DNA from: Brucepastera parasyntrophica
Lineage (GTDB): Bacteria; Spirochaetota; Spirochaetia; Treponematales; Treponemataceae
DNA: 64,000 nt
Assembly (NCBI RefSeq): GCF_022376835.1
Contig: NZ_CP084606.1
Location: 738,501 to 802,500 of the forward strand
Direction: 5' to 3'
The position numbers and the translations under genes were made by a program. The notes beneath the pieces were generated by a model, which did no database searches, was not told the DNA's origin, and saw nothing but the letters and a program-made list of their open reading frames with translations. This document shows, piece by piece, positions 44,815 through 54,522 of the stretch (positions are counted from its first letter, which is position 1; each line of letters begins with the position of its first letter).

Positions 44815-46407
44815 TCAGTTCCGCTGCGCAAGGACTTCGCCGAGCACGGAAGCAGCATTGTCTCCAACCTGTTTGCCCAGAGTCTCCCGTATCACCGCGG
44901 TCACTTCCCGCAGCTGGGATTCAGTGATACCTGTGTTCAGGGCGATGTTCATGTGCGACCGGAGCTGGGGGTTCACCCCATCAAGTCCCGAAAGGCCCCC
45001 GACTGTGGCAAGCTCCCGGCTCTGGTAATCCAGAATGTCCCTCGCAAAAATATCCGCGAAGAGATGTTCCTTGAGGAAACTGTCTATGGCAGTTGATGGG
45101 CCGCCGCTTACTATAGGCATGCCGGTCAGTTGGGCCCGGACATTCGCTCCGTAGCTATCCTTGTCAATCTCCGTCGGAAGGGGCCGGGCTTCCCTGCCCT
45201 GTACATCGGTAATGCCCCTCGCCTTGCGTTCTTCAAGTACCGCGCTTAAGTTTCCCAGAGCATTGAGACTCCGGGGAAATCCTGAGTAGGCATAGAGCTG
45301 GGTGAGTATCTCGGTGACTTCATTTACGGTAAGCCCCGCGTCGAGACCGGTATTAATGGAAGTTTTCAGTCTTTCAAGGTCGCCCCGTGTGGTACAGGCG
45401 GCAATGGACACAATACTCCGTTGCCGCTTACTCAGGCGGTCATGGGACTGTTCCGGTTCCAGTACTCCGCCCAGGTATTCGGCGTCGCTCACCTTTTCAA
45501 GCCAGGCAAACTCCGCTCCCGGAATGGATTCCCCGATAGCAAGGTGGGTCATGGCCGCGCCGGGGGAGGCTCCGTGCCAGTGGGTCACTCCGGGAGGACA
45601 GCGGACAATTCCGCCGGCCCTGACTTCGGAGCGGCGGCCGGCCAGTTCCTGAGTCCAGCAGATGCCTGAGGTAACAATGAGGGTCTGGCCGGAGCCGTGG
45701 GTATGCCAGGCGCTCCGGGCGCCGGGTTCAAAACTCACAAATGATCCGGAGAGAAGAGATGGTGACATTGCGGAAAAGGCCGATTCCAGGAATACCGCGC
45801 CGGTAAAGTTTTCTTCGGGATTCCGTCTGGACTCTCCGTCTCCAAGCCGGATGACTTTCTGGTTTTCCGCCCCGCCGGTTCCGCTCCCCATGTAGTCGGC
45901 GTCACTCACCTTCTCAAGCCATGTCAGTCCGCCGGATCCGCCCGCCTCACCCAGGGCGATATGGGTCATGGCCCCGTCCGGCGACGCGCCGTGCCAGTGG
46001 GTTATCCCCGGAGGGCAGTGAATCACATCCCCGGGCAGCGCTATCTGTTTCCGGCCTCCCCGTTCCCGGGTCCAGCAGGTACCGGAAACCACAACCAGAA
46101 TCTGCCCAGACTCGTGAGTGTGCCAGGCGCTCCGGGCTCCGGCCTCAAAATGCACATAACTTCCGTATTGAATGGAAGGCGATTCGGGGAGATATACTGT
46201 CTCCACCATCACATTGCCCGTAAAATTTTCCGCAGGGCCGGGACGCGCGGGATTGCTCCACGGGCCGGAGATTGTCTGTTTCATATTCTGTTCCTCCCAA
46301 TATACCGGAGGCATTCCGCCTGCCGGAGCTTCCGTCCTTCCTCCGGCATGGAGTCCCGCGGAAACCGCCAGAACCGTCAGTATAATCAGCGGTGTTTTCT
46401 TTTTCAT
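44815..46407 (-). CDS. Exported double-cupin/carboxymuconolactone decarboxylase-type fusion
   Basis: A 530-residue protein with signal peptide (MKKKTPLIILTVLAVSAGLHA). Two cupin domains (about 60-150 and 200-290) share the motif SFEPGARSAWHTHGSGQ..., and RCPPGVTHWHGASP, metal-binding His residues. The C-terminal half contains two CMD/AhpD-type regions (SIVSIAACTTRGDLERLKTSINTGLDAGLTVNEVTEIL and ELATVGGLSGLDG, HMNIALNTGITESQLREV), without a clear peroxidatic CxxC. A comparable cupin-CMD gene often stands beside flavodoxin and AKR genes. Function unknown. Confidence 0.88.
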   Translation of the reverse strand: MKKKTPLIILTVLAVSAGLHAGGRTEAPAGGMPPVYWEEQNMKQTISGPWSNPARPGPAENFTGNVMVETVYLPESPSIQYGSYVHFEAGARSAWHTHESGQILVVVSGTCWTRERGGRKQIALPGDVIHCPPGITHWHGASPDGAMTHIALGEAGGSGGLTWLEKVSDADYMGSGTGGAENQKVIRLGDGESRRNPEENFTGAVFLESAFSAMSPSLLSGSFVSFEPGARSAWHTHGSGQTLIVTSGICWTQELAGRRSEVRAGGIVRCPPGVTHWHGASPGAAMTHLAIGESIPGAEFAWLEKVSDAEYLGGVLEPEQSHDRLSKRQRSIVSIAACTTRGDLERLKTSINTGLDAGLTVNEVTEILTQLYAYSGFPRSLNALGNLSAVLEERKARGITDVQGREARPLPTEIDKDSYGANVRAQLTGMPIVSGGPSTAIDSFLKEHLFADIFARDILDYQSRELATVGGLSGLDGVNPQLRSHMNIALNTGITESQLREVTAVIRETLGKQVGDNAASVLGEVLAQRN

Positions 46408-46654
46408 ATTTACTCCTTACTGTTTTTTCCATCAAAGGCATACGCCCTGTACTTCTATTGGTATCATAAATCTCCGCCGGTTTTGTGAGGGATTTGTGAA
46501 AGAATTGTAAGATTTATGAAAAATGGTTTCCCTCATGGTGTAGCCGCGCTATACTTGACTTGTGTACAGACCTTCGGTCCAACGCACAAGTCCTGGGGTT
46601 TCGCGGTATGAAAGCCGCGGAACGTACTTTTTATTTTTTATAGAAGAAGCACTT

Positions 46655-47328
46655 ATGGCTAAACTGCTTATCGTGGACGACGACATCCATATCCGCAAAC
46701 TGGTACTCACCTATACAGAGCTGGAAGGCCTCCAGTGCGCCGAAGCCGGTTCAGGAAAGGAAGCGCTGGAAAAAATCAGGGCCGATAATTTCGATCTGGT
46801 GATACTGGATATTATGATGCCCGGCATCGACGGTTTTGAGACCCTGGGGGAAATCCGCAGGTACAGCAGGATTCCCGTGATTATGCTTACCTCCCGGGGA
46901 GAGGAAGGAGACAAACTCCTGGGTTTCAACCTGGGAGTGGACGACTATGTGGTCAAACCTTTCAGTCCGCGGGAACTCATGGCCCGGGTGAACGCGGTGC
47001 TCAAACGGAGCAGAGCCGGGGCGGATGAGGAAATCCGCGCCGGTGAACTCCGCATCAGTCCCGGCGCCCGGACAGTCCATGCCGGGGAGCGGGCCCTGAA
47101 CCTGACCCCAAAGGAATTCGATCTTCTCCTCATCCTCGCCCAAAACGAGCGGCTGGTCCTCACAAGGGAACAGCTTCTGGAAAAAGTCTGGGAATACAAT
47201 TACTTCGGGGACACCCGCACGGTGGATACCCATATAAAATCCCTCCGGGAACAGCTCGGGCCGTACAGGAACCTGATCCAGACCGTCTGGGGGTGGAATA
47301 CAAATTTGAATATCATGAAGAAACCTGA
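46655..47328 (+). CDS. OmpR-family response regulator (apparent frameshift)
   Basis: A 224-residue regulator. Start 46655 (MAKLLIVDDD) is right for the receiver; upstream codons are not used. Phospho-acceptor Asp52 (VILDIMMPG), Lys in VKPFSPREL, then a winged-helix DNA-binding domain (LTPKEFDLLLILAQNERLVLTREQLLEKVWEYNYFGDTRTVDTHIKSLREQLG). The frame opens into the kinase at the G5 run 47289-47293; one added G gives VWGVEYKFEYHEET and the stop at 47326-47328, so the apparent fusion with the kinase is not real. Confidence 0.85.
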
Positions 47329-48761
47329 AAAACCGGCCTTCCGTTCCGGTATGGTTCTCCGTCTCTGGGCATTCATGATGGCCCTGGTGCTGCTCAGCGT
47401 GGTCTTCATGTGGGTGGCCCAGATTTTTCTGCTGGAACGGAACTACGTAAACGCCACCATCGCGGAAGTCCAGAACAGGCTGGAACCGGTGATGGAGGAC
47501 CTCAGGACAGAGGACCTGGCCGTGAACGATAAACTCCTCCCCTACCTCAGCAAGTCATCCAGCGGCAAGATTATGCTGGTCAACGCCGGGGCCAGCTCCT
47601 TGCCATGTACACCTACGGGCATCCCATAGACCTTGCCGCGGCGGAAAACGAAACCCTTGTCTGGCCCATGGTACAGCGGAGCGAAGAATTCCCCAGCTCC
47701 TCAGGGGTGAATCCTACCAGAAGGTGTTCCGTATGGCGGATTCCCGTATCATGGCTTTTGAGATGGGAATTCCCGCAACCTACGCCGGGGAACCGGCCTT
47801 TGTGATTCTCCACCGCTCCCTCTATGAAATGTACACGGTACTCCGCATCAACAGGGGCCAGCTCACGGTGCTGAGCATTATTCTTGCCGTGCTTGCGGCG
47901 CTCCTCGCGGCGTTCCTGACCTGGCGCTTTGTCAGGCCCATCCGGGTCATCAAGGACACGGTGGACAGCCTCGCAAAGGGCGATTTGACCGCCGCTCCCA
48001 ATATTACGCTTCGGGACGAAATAGGCCGGCTTTCCGATTCGGTGGAGGAACTGGGGAAAGCCCTTCAGCGGGTGGACGTGCTCCGGCAGGAGGTGATCGC
48101 AAACGTGTCGCACGAACTCCGTTCCCCTCTGGCGCTTATCACGGGCTACGCCGAGATGGTCAGGGACATCAACTGGAAGGATGAAGACAAGCGGAACGCC
48201 GATCTGAATCTCATCATCCAGGAAGCCCGGAGGATGAGCGAGATGGTGAGCGACATCATGGACTATTCCCAGTTCCAAGCGGGATACATCAGCCTGAAAA
48301 AGGAATGGTACAGTCTCTGGGAAATTGTGGAGTCGGAAATTCTCCGCTGCGGCAAAACAGCGGCTGTACACCGTATCCGGGTCAGTCTGGAAAGCCCGGA
48401 AAGCGAAAGCCAGGTTTTTGTGGACGCGCTGAAAATCAGCCAGGTCATCCGCAATTTATTGTACAACGCAATCAACCATACCGCCGACGGAGACATTATC
48501 ACGGTCACCGTCACGGAACACGGCGGAGGCTGGAAGGCCGCCATAGCCAACCCCGGCGACCCCATCCCGGAAGAAGACAGGAACCTCATCTGGGAGCGGT
48601 ACCAGCGTAGCCAGCACCAGGGCGGACGCCGCCAGGGAACGGGGATCGGCCTTTCCATTGTAAGCACCATCCTCAGGGCCCACGGCATGGACTACGGCGT
48701 GGAGTGCCGGGACGGCCGGACGGTATTCTGGTTTACCGTCCCTGAGCATACCGAATTGTGA
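47315..48761 (+). CDS. Sensor histidine kinase (apparent frameshifts)
   Basis: About 483 residues when two breaks, G4 at 47588-47591 and C4 at 47691-47694, each gain one base (AGGQLLAMYTYGHP, EEFPQLLRGESYQ). ATG 47315 overlaps the response regulator's end. Two membrane helices (about 17-40 and near 183) bracket a sensor domain, followed by HAMP, HisKA with VIANVSHELRSPLALITGY (phospho-acceptor His), and HATPase with LLYNAINHT, N-box, and GIGLSIV. Partner of the response regulator at 46655. Confidence 0.85.
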
Positions 48762-48879
48762 ATTCTTTATGAAGAAATTCCGGATTGCCTTGACCTGAGG
48801 TGAATCCCATGGAGTATTATTCTTTCATGATCAAGAAGCGGTTTAAAAACGCATACGGAAAAAATTACAGGAGGTCTCT

Positions 48880-49416
48880 ATGACTACCACGCTGGCAGGC
48901 GATATAGCCTATACCCAATTATCAATGAAAACCACCAGGGCCGTTCTGGGGCAGAGCTTATTTCTGACAATGGCTCTGATCATTCCCCTGGTCACCCACA
49001 AACTGGGACTGAATTATCTTGCGGCCCAGCCCATGCACTGGATGATTTTATTCGCGGGACTGACCTACGGCCCCTTCTCGGGCGCGCTCCTGGGTATCCT
49101 TGTACCGACGGCTTCGTTTTTTGTATCCGGCATGCCCATGGCGGCGGCCCTTCCCCTGATGATTCCTGAACTCATAGTCTATGGTTTTGTGAGCGGTATT
49201 CTCAAGAAGCGGCTCACCTCATTCGGCGCGATAGCAGCCGGACTTCTGGCGGGAAAGGTTGTGTACATGGGCATCGCGCTGCTTCTGGGCCGCGTCAATG
49301 TTCCCGCGTTTGAATTCATCCGGGGAACCTGGGGGCCCGGCATCATCGCCATGGTCCTGCAGATAGTTCTGCTTCCCCTGCTGTCGGGACTTTATATCAA
49401 CGCTACAAAGGATTGA
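48880..49416 (+). CDS. ECF transporter S component
   Basis: A 178-residue integral membrane protein with about five to six helices (LFLTMALIIPLVTHKL, MHWMILFAGLTYGPFSGALLGILVPTASFFVSGMP, PGIIAMVLQIVLLPLLSGLYI), the length and pattern of an energy-coupling-factor substrate-binding subunit. AGGAGG before the ATG. The substrate is unknown; ATPase and T subunits are not in this window. The gene sits between the two-component pair and the DUF362 lipoprotein gene. Confidence 0.85.
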   Translation: MTTTLAGDIAYTQLSMKTTRAVLGQSLFLTMALIIPLVTHKLGLNYLAAQPMHWMILFAGLTYGPFSGALLGILVPTASFFVSGMPMAAALPLMIPELIVYGFVSGILKKRLTSFGAIAAGLLAGKVVYMGIALLLGRVNVPAFEFIRGTWGPGIIAMVLQIVLLPLLSGLYINATKD

Positions 49417-49440
49417 CGGAAAACACCGTCATTGGGTTCC

Positions 49441-49464
49441 GCCCTGGTTATACATAATCAGGGC
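49441..49464. terminator. Hairpin between ECF S-component and DUF362 genes
   Basis: GCCCTG (49441-49446) pairs with CAGGGC (49459-49464), with inner TTAT/ATAA. No T tract, so it may be a weak terminator or a processing stem. Confidence 0.4.
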
Positions 49465-49484
49465 ACTCAGAAAAGGAGCATGTT

Positions 49485-50492
49485 ATGAAAAAGATTTTGT
49501 ATGTACTCGCAATACTGATGGTGCTGGCGGGCTGCAACAGCAGCGGCAAAAACGCTGTTCAGGCGCAGGAACCGGCGCCTGTAATATCCGTGAGCAGCGT
49601 CCCCGCCGGGGCCGCGGACAGCGCGCAGAAAGTCCTGGTATACATGACCGCGGACATCAGCCCCGCGGGACTCGCGGCAGTATACGAAGCCCTGGGCCGG
49701 GAAGCCGCCGGCGGCAAAGTGGCGGTGAAAATCAGCACGGGCGAGCCCGGAGGAAAACACTTCCTGGCCCCGGCCCTTATCAAAGACCTTGTCCAGAGTG
49801 TGGACGGCACCATCGTTGAGGCAAACACCGCCTACGGCGGACGCCGGGCGGCAACGGCCATGCACTACCAGGTTGCAAGGGACCACGGTTTTACCGCCAT
49901 TGCCCCTGTGGTCATTCTGGATGAAAACGGGGACATTCCCCTGCCTGTGGCAAACGGCAAACACCTCACGGAAGATCTCGTTGGCGCGCATTTCAGTGAC
50001 TACGACTTCCACATGGTTCTCTCCCACTTCAAGGGCCATGGCATGGGCGGCTTCGGCGGCGCGCTGAAGAACCTTTCCATAGGCTACGCCTCCTCCCGGG
50101 GAAAGAGCCTTATCCACTCCGGCGGCAGGAGCCTCACCAGTCCCTGGGGCGGGGAGCAGAACGCGTTTCTTGAATCCATGGCCGAGGCGGCCCAGGCGGT
50201 GGTGAATGCCGGCGGGCCGGAAAACTTTGTATACATCAATGTGATGAACCACCTGTCCGTGGACTGCGACTGTTCGAGCAATCCCGCGGCTCCCACAATG
50301 GCAGACATAGCCATCCTGGCGTCGCTTGACCCGGTCGCCCTTGACAAGGCCTGTGTAGACTTGGTCTACGCCGCGCCGGACGGAAAAGACCTTATTGAAC
50401 GCATCGAGTCCCGGAACGGCATCCTCACGGTGACCCACGCCGCGGCCATAGGCCTGGGCAGCCTGGACTACGAACTGGTGAGTCTGGACTGA
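49485..50492 (+). CDS. DUF362-domain lipoprotein
   Basis: A 335-residue exported protein. Lipoprotein signal ending LAGC (about Cys17), then a DUF362 domain, with VAVKISTGEPGGKHFLAPALIKDLV, VDGTIVEANTAYGGRR, HMVLSHFKGHGMGGFGGALKNLSIG and PVALDKACVDLVY. Typical DUF362 proteins carry 4Fe-4S ferredoxin clusters; here a CDCSS segment is the only Cys group, so no cluster is claimed. It begins a block with the permease and hydrolase genes. Confidence 0.82.
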   Translation: MKKILYVLAILMVLAGCNSSGKNAVQAQEPAPVISVSSVPAGAADSAQKVLVYMTADISPAGLAAVYEALGREAAGGKVAVKISTGEPGGKHFLAPALIKDLVQSVDGTIVEANTAYGGRRAATAMHYQVARDHGFTAIAPVVILDENGDIPLPVANGKHLTEDLVGAHFSDYDFHMVLSHFKGHGMGGFGGALKNLSIGYASSRGKSLIHSGGRSLTSPWGGEQNAFLESMAEAAQAVVNAGGPENFVYINVMNHLSVDCDCSSNPAAPTMADIAILASLDPVALDKACVDLVYAAPDGKDLIERIESRNGILTVTHAAAIGLGSLDYELVSLD

Positions 50493-50504
50493 GGCGGGCG
50501 GCAG

Positions 50505-51407
50505 ATGTTTGAAGTCCTCAGGCGCGAGTGGGTTTACTTCTGGTACTACTTCACCGTCCAGTTTCAGCAGGTCTTTCCCTACTGGGCACTGGGGATTCTC
50601 ATCGGGTCGGTGATATCCGTCTTCGGAAAAGAGAAAATCCACGCCCTCCTGGGAGCGCTCCAGGGAAAACGGCTGGGTGTTCTGGGCGTGGTGCCCGCGA
50701 GCCTCATCGGCATCGCCTCGCCCCTGTGCATGTACGGAACCATTCCCATCGCCGCCTCCTTTTCCGAAAAAGGGGTCAAGGACGACTGGCTGGCGGCCTT
50801 CATGATGAGTTCCATTCTCCTGAACCCCCAGCTGCTCATCTACAGCGCCTCCCTGGGGACCACGGTGCTCCTTATCCGTCTGGTTACCTGCTTTCTCTGC
50901 GGCATTGCCGCGGGGCTGCTGGTGCGGCTCTTTTACAGGAACAAGAGTTTTTTCAACTTTTCCGGCTTCGGGGAATCCGCGACCCGGGACACGGACCCCA
51001 ATCCCGTGCTCCGGCTGCTTAAAAATATCTGGCGGAACATCAGGGCCACGGGAATTTATTTTCTCATAGGCATTGTACTTTCAGCCCTGTTCCAGCGCTA
51101 TGTCCCCGCCTCTGTGGTGGAAAAACTCTTCGGGAACAACAGGGGCTTCGGGGTGCTCATGGCCGCAACCATCGGAGTACCGCTGTACGCCTGCGGGGGC
51201 GGGACTATTCCGCTGATCGCGGGATGGCTGTCCAGCGGCATGAGTCTGGGTTCCGCCGCCGCCTTTATGATTACCGGCCCGGCAACGAAAATTACCAACC
51301 TGGGGGCCATGAAGATTGTCCTGGGGATGCGGCGGTTTATTCTGTATATTGTATTTTCCATTGTTTTCGCCTGGGTGTGCGGCATGGTGGTGGATATTAT
51401 ATGGTAA
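50505..51407 (+). CDS. Permease (PF03773/ArsP-like)
   Basis: A 300-residue membrane protein with about eight helices. Family motifs are SPLCMYGTIPIAASFSEKG and GVPLYACGGGTIPLIAGWLSSGMSLGSAAAFMITGPATKITNL, characteristic of the ArsP/DUF318 permeases, whose best studied members export organoarsenicals; the substrate here is not decided. It is 12 bp behind the DUF362 gene and overlaps the hydrolase start by 7 bp. Confidence 0.88.
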   Translation: MFEVLRREWVYFWYYFTVQFQQVFPYWALGILIGSVISVFGKEKIHALLGALQGKRLGVLGVVPASLIGIASPLCMYGTIPIAASFSEKGVKDDWLAAFMMSSILLNPQLLIYSASLGTTVLLIRLVTCFLCGIAAGLLVRLFYRNKSFFNFSGFGESATRDTDPNPVLRLLKNIWRNIRATGIYFLIGIVLSALFQRYVPASVVEKLFGNNRGFGVLMAATIGVPLYACGGGTIPLIAGWLSSGMSLGSAAAFMITGPATKITNLGAMKIVLGMRRFILYIVFSIVFAWVCGMVVDIIW

Positions 51408-52399
51408 AGAAAACGGTTCTGAAAACTGCCGGAATTTTGGTTTTTACGCTGATAGCGTCGGCGGGCATTACAGCCGCCGGAGGAAACGGGATGCGGGACA
51501 ACGCGGACAAAGGGCATGCGCATATCTCCGCAGACAGTATGGTCACGGATATTATTTCCCATCCGGCCTTTGAAGGTTTCGGAGAGCGTCTCATGCCCCG
51601 GGCAGGGAGGGACTATTCAGGCGTCCCCATCGCGCGCGTCGGTTCCCTCATGCCCTACCATAATTATGTTGACCCCCGCGTTGTTACGGGCGCGCTCAAC
51701 CGCATGATTGACGATGTAAATGAAGGCGTGACCATATTTTACGATATCTATACGGACGCGGAAAAACGGGACGACTCCGCCAAAGCCGATACGGGGCTGT
51801 TTTTCTTCCGGGGAAAACCAGGCGCGCCTTTTGCCGTCATATGTCCCGGCGGCGGGTTTTCCTATGTCGGTTCATTGCATGAAGGGTTTCCCCTTGCCGC
51901 GGAAATCGGCGCGAAGGGATACAACGCCTTTGTCATAACGTACAGGACGGGAGGGCAGCAGCGCGCCGCGGAAGATCTTGCGGCGGCGCTCTCATGGATA
52001 TTTGCCAACGCCAAATCCCTGGGAGTGGGTACGGAGGATTATTCCCTCTGGGGCGGTTCCGCAGGGGCGCGGATGGCCGCCGTTATCGGTACCGACGGCG
52101 CCGCCCGGTACGGCGGCGGCAGTCTGCCGAAACCCGCGGCGCTTGTCATCGCCTACACGGGCCATTCCGCTTTTTCAAAGGATGATCCGCCTACGTTTAC
52201 GGTGGCGGGAGAGCGGGACGGAATTGCGAATCCCGCGGTCATGGAACGCCGGGTGCGGGCCATGGCGGACGCGGGAATTGATACGGAGTTTCATATATAC
52301 CCGGATACCGGCCACGGGTTCGGCCTGGGAACAGGCACCGCCGCCGAAGGCTGGCTCAACGACGCGGTCCGGTTCTGGGAAAAATATATGAAGGAATAG
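51401..52399 (+). CDS. Exported alpha/beta hydrolase
   Basis: A 332-residue protein with signal peptide (MVKKTVLKTAGILVFTLIAS, then AGITAAGG). The hydrolase core has an oxyanion strand VICPGGGFSYVGSLHEGFPLA, nucleophile elbow LWGGSAGARM (Ser as the nucleophile), Asp in VAGERDGIAN and His in DTGHGFG, matching the esterase/lipase-like BD-FAE family. ATG 51401 lies inside the last codons of the permease gene. Substrate unknown. Confidence 0.88.
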   Translation: MVKKTVLKTAGILVFTLIASAGITAAGGNGMRDNADKGHAHISADSMVTDIISHPAFEGFGERLMPRAGRDYSGVPIARVGSLMPYHNYVDPRVVTGALNRMIDDVNEGVTIFYDIYTDAEKRDDSAKADTGLFFFRGKPGAPFAVICPGGGFSYVGSLHEGFPLAAEIGAKGYNAFVITYRTGGQQRAAEDLAAALSWIFANAKSLGVGTEDYSLWGGSAGARMAAVIGTDGAARYGGGSLPKPAALVIAYTGHSAFSKDDPPTFTVAGERDGIANPAVMERRVRAMADAGIDTEFHIYPDTGHGFGLGTGTAAEGWLNDAVRFWEKYMKE

Positions 52400-52466
52400 T
52401 GAACCGGAAGCCGGGTTTGCAGTTCAGATTGCGGCTCTGTCCCCGGAATTTTTTACAGGAGTTATC

Positions 52467-53090
52467 ATGAAACACAAAATTATCGCGGTATTTATATTAC
52501 TGGCGCTCGCTCTGGCCGCTGTCCAGGGACAGAACCGTCAAAGTAGCAATTCAAACAATATCCTTGTGGTGTACTTTTCCCGCCACGGCAGTTCCATCGG
52601 AAGCAATGACACCGACGCGGTGTCCTCCGCAAGCCTTTCGCCGGGAGACGCCATCACCGTGGCCAATATCATTAAAGACGCAAGCGGGGCGGACATGTTC
52701 CAGATTATTACGGTGGACCCCTATCCCAGGAATTACCGGGAGACCACCGATGTGGCGCGGCGGGAACAGAGGGAAAACGCCCGGCCCGCTCTTGCCTCCC
52801 GGATAGAAAACCTGGACAGCTACAATACCATCATCCTGGGATATCCCAACTGGTGGGGGACGCTGCCCATGCCGGTGGCCCATTTTCTGGAATCCCATGA
52901 TTTTTCGGGGAAGACCATTGTACCCTACTGCGTTCACGAAGGGAGCCGGATGGGAAGCAGTGAAGCCCTCATTGCCCAACTCGCTCCCGGAGCAACGGTA
53001 AAAGAAGGTCTGGCCATCCGGGGCAACAGCGCAGGGTCGTCCCGCAGGGATGTGGAGCAGTGGCTGCGGAAAAACGGTCTCATCCGGTGA
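52467..53090 (+). CDS. Exported flavodoxin coupled to DUF4405 (second pair)
   Basis: A 207-residue flavodoxin with signal peptide (MKHKIIAVFILLALALAAVQ). The phosphate loop is longer than in the paralogues (YFSRHGSSIGSNDTDAVS then SASLSPGDA), but GYPNWWGTLPMPVAHFLESHDFSGKTIVPYCVHEGS is preserved. Its stop overlaps the GTG of the DUF4405 gene by GTGA, the same arrangement as 38579-39828. Confidence 0.86.
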   Translation: MKHKIIAVFILLALALAAVQGQNRQSSNSNNILVVYFSRHGSSIGSNDTDAVSSASLSPGDAITVANIIKDASGADMFQIITVDPYPRNYRETTDVARREQRENARPALASRIENLDSYNTIILGYPNWWGTLPMPVAHFLESHDFSGKTIVPYCVHEGSRMGSSEALIAQLAPGATVKEGLAIRGNSAGSSRRDVEQWLRKNGLIR

Positions 53091-53775
53091 CACTGAATAA
53101 GGTAATCCGCGTTGCCGTGGATATGACCATGACAGTACTCTTCTTTGTGCTCATGTCCTACCATGTGGCGGATACCCTTGTCCATGAAATCCTCGGGGCG
53201 GCTCTGTTCCTGTTGACCATTGTCCACAATATCCTGAACCGCCGGTGGTACGGGGCGCTGCTGAAGGGGCGGTATACCCCCGGGCGGCGGCTCCACACCG
53301 CGGTGAATCTTCTGTTTCTGGCGGCCCTCGTGTGTCTTGTGGCAAGCGCAGTTGCGGTTTCCCGGCATCTCTTTGCCTTTATGGGTATCCGGGGGATATG
53401 TGGGCCCGGCGGTTCCACCTCGCTTCCGCCTACTGGAGCTTTGTACTTATGGCCATCCACCTGGGTTTCCACTGGCACAGCCTGGTACGGTTTGCCGCCG
53501 CAAAGCTGAAACCGGGTAAAGCCGCGGTCATTGCCGCCCGGATAGCCGCCGCCTGCGTTGCTGTCTATGGGATATATGCCTCGGCCGTCCGGGAAATGGG
53601 GACAAACCTCTTTGCCCGGAATGTCTTTTCCTTCTGGGATTACGACAAACCGCCGGTACTGTTCTTTCTGGACTTCCTTGCGATCCTGGGCCTCTATGTG
53701 TTTATCACATATTACGGACTCAGACTGATGGAAAAAATCCGGCGGGACAGGCAAAAAAACGTAAATAAAATATAA
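53087..53775 (+). CDS. DUF4405 membrane protein, second copy (apparent frameshift)
   Basis: About 230 residues once one G is added in the G5 run 53391-53395 (FAFMGIRGDMWARRFHLASAYWSF). It starts at GTG 53087 overlapping the flavodoxin stop. Helices and His residues match the copy at 39136: MSYHVADTLVHEILG, FLLTIVHNILNRRWYG, VLMAIHLGFHWHSLV. Likely a membrane b-type electron carrier paired with the exported flavodoxin. Confidence 0.78.
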
Positions 53776-53830
53776 TCAGTCCGGACAAAATACATAATAA
53801 TCTATAAAAACGGACATCGATCTCTTTACA

Positions 53831-53851
53831 AATACAACTTATAGTTGTATT
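53831..53851. promoter_or_regulatory. Perfect dyad operator of the S24 regulator
   Basis: AATACAACT (53831-53839) and AGTTGTATT (53843-53851) are perfect 9-bp inverted arms around TAT. It lies 23 bp before the ATG of the XRE/S24 regulator, a position fit for autoregulation and for other SOS-like targets. Confidence 0.65.
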
Positions 53852-53873
53852 CTGATATAAGGAGATTACCATA

Positions 53874-54470
53874 ATGCTCTCAATAAGACTGAAAGAACTC
53901 CGCAAAAAACGAAAACTCACCCAGGTTGATCTGTCAAAGTTGTTAGGTGTAACCCAGCAGGCAATCGCCAAATGGGAAGCTGCTCTTTCCCTCCCCGAAC
54001 CGGCGGCCATAACCCGGCTCGCGGCCTTTTTCGATGTCAGCTCCGACTACCTTCTGGGAATCACAAATTCCCTGCTCCCCGCAGGGGCCTTCTCCGGGAT
54101 CAGGATTATCGGTTCCGTCAAGGCTGGATACGGAGGGCTTGCCGACGAGGAAGAACTGGGGACAGCTCCGGCGGCAGTAAAAGATCCGGAACAATACCGT
54201 TATCTGGTGGTCAAGGGAGATTCTATGGCTCCTTTTATCCGGGAAGGCGATCTTGCCCTGATCAGAGTTCAGTCCACTCTTCAGGACGGCGAGCTGGGTG
54301 TTTTTATATATCAGGGGGCTGAGGCTACTCTGAAAAAATACCGCCGGAAAAACGACGCTGTCATTCTGGAACCCTTTAATGATACTTACAAGGCAATTAC
54401 CATTCAGGGGGCAGATCTGGAACAGCTGATTATTTTCGGCAAGGTCGTGGAAACCCACACCAGGTGGTAA
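53874..54470 (+). CDS. XRE-S24 (LexA/CI-like) repressor
   Basis: A 198-residue regulator: N-terminal helix-turn-helix (LKELRKKRKLTQVDLSKLLGVTQQAIAKWEAALSLPEPAAITRL) and C-terminal S24 peptidase domain with Ser in VKGDSMAPFIREGDLALIR and Lys in EATLKKYRR. Typical of repressors that self-cleave on RecA activation. AAGGAG precedes ATG 53874. It stands directly before a radical-SAM/DUF4130 DNA-repair pair, suggesting damage-linked control. Confidence 0.9.
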   Translation: MLSIRLKELRKKRKLTQVDLSKLLGVTQQAIAKWEAALSLPEPAAITRLAAFFDVSSDYLLGITNSLLPAGAFSGIRIIGSVKAGYGGLADEEELGTAPAAVKDPEQYRYLVVKGDSMAPFIREGDLALIRVQSTLQDGELGVFIYQGAEATLKKYRRKNDAVILEPFNDTYKAITIQGADLEQLIIFGKVVETHTRW

Positions 54471-54522
54471 TACACCGAAGGCAGCGCTTTGTTTCATGGT
54501 ATAGAAGAGGGAAAGAGAAGAT

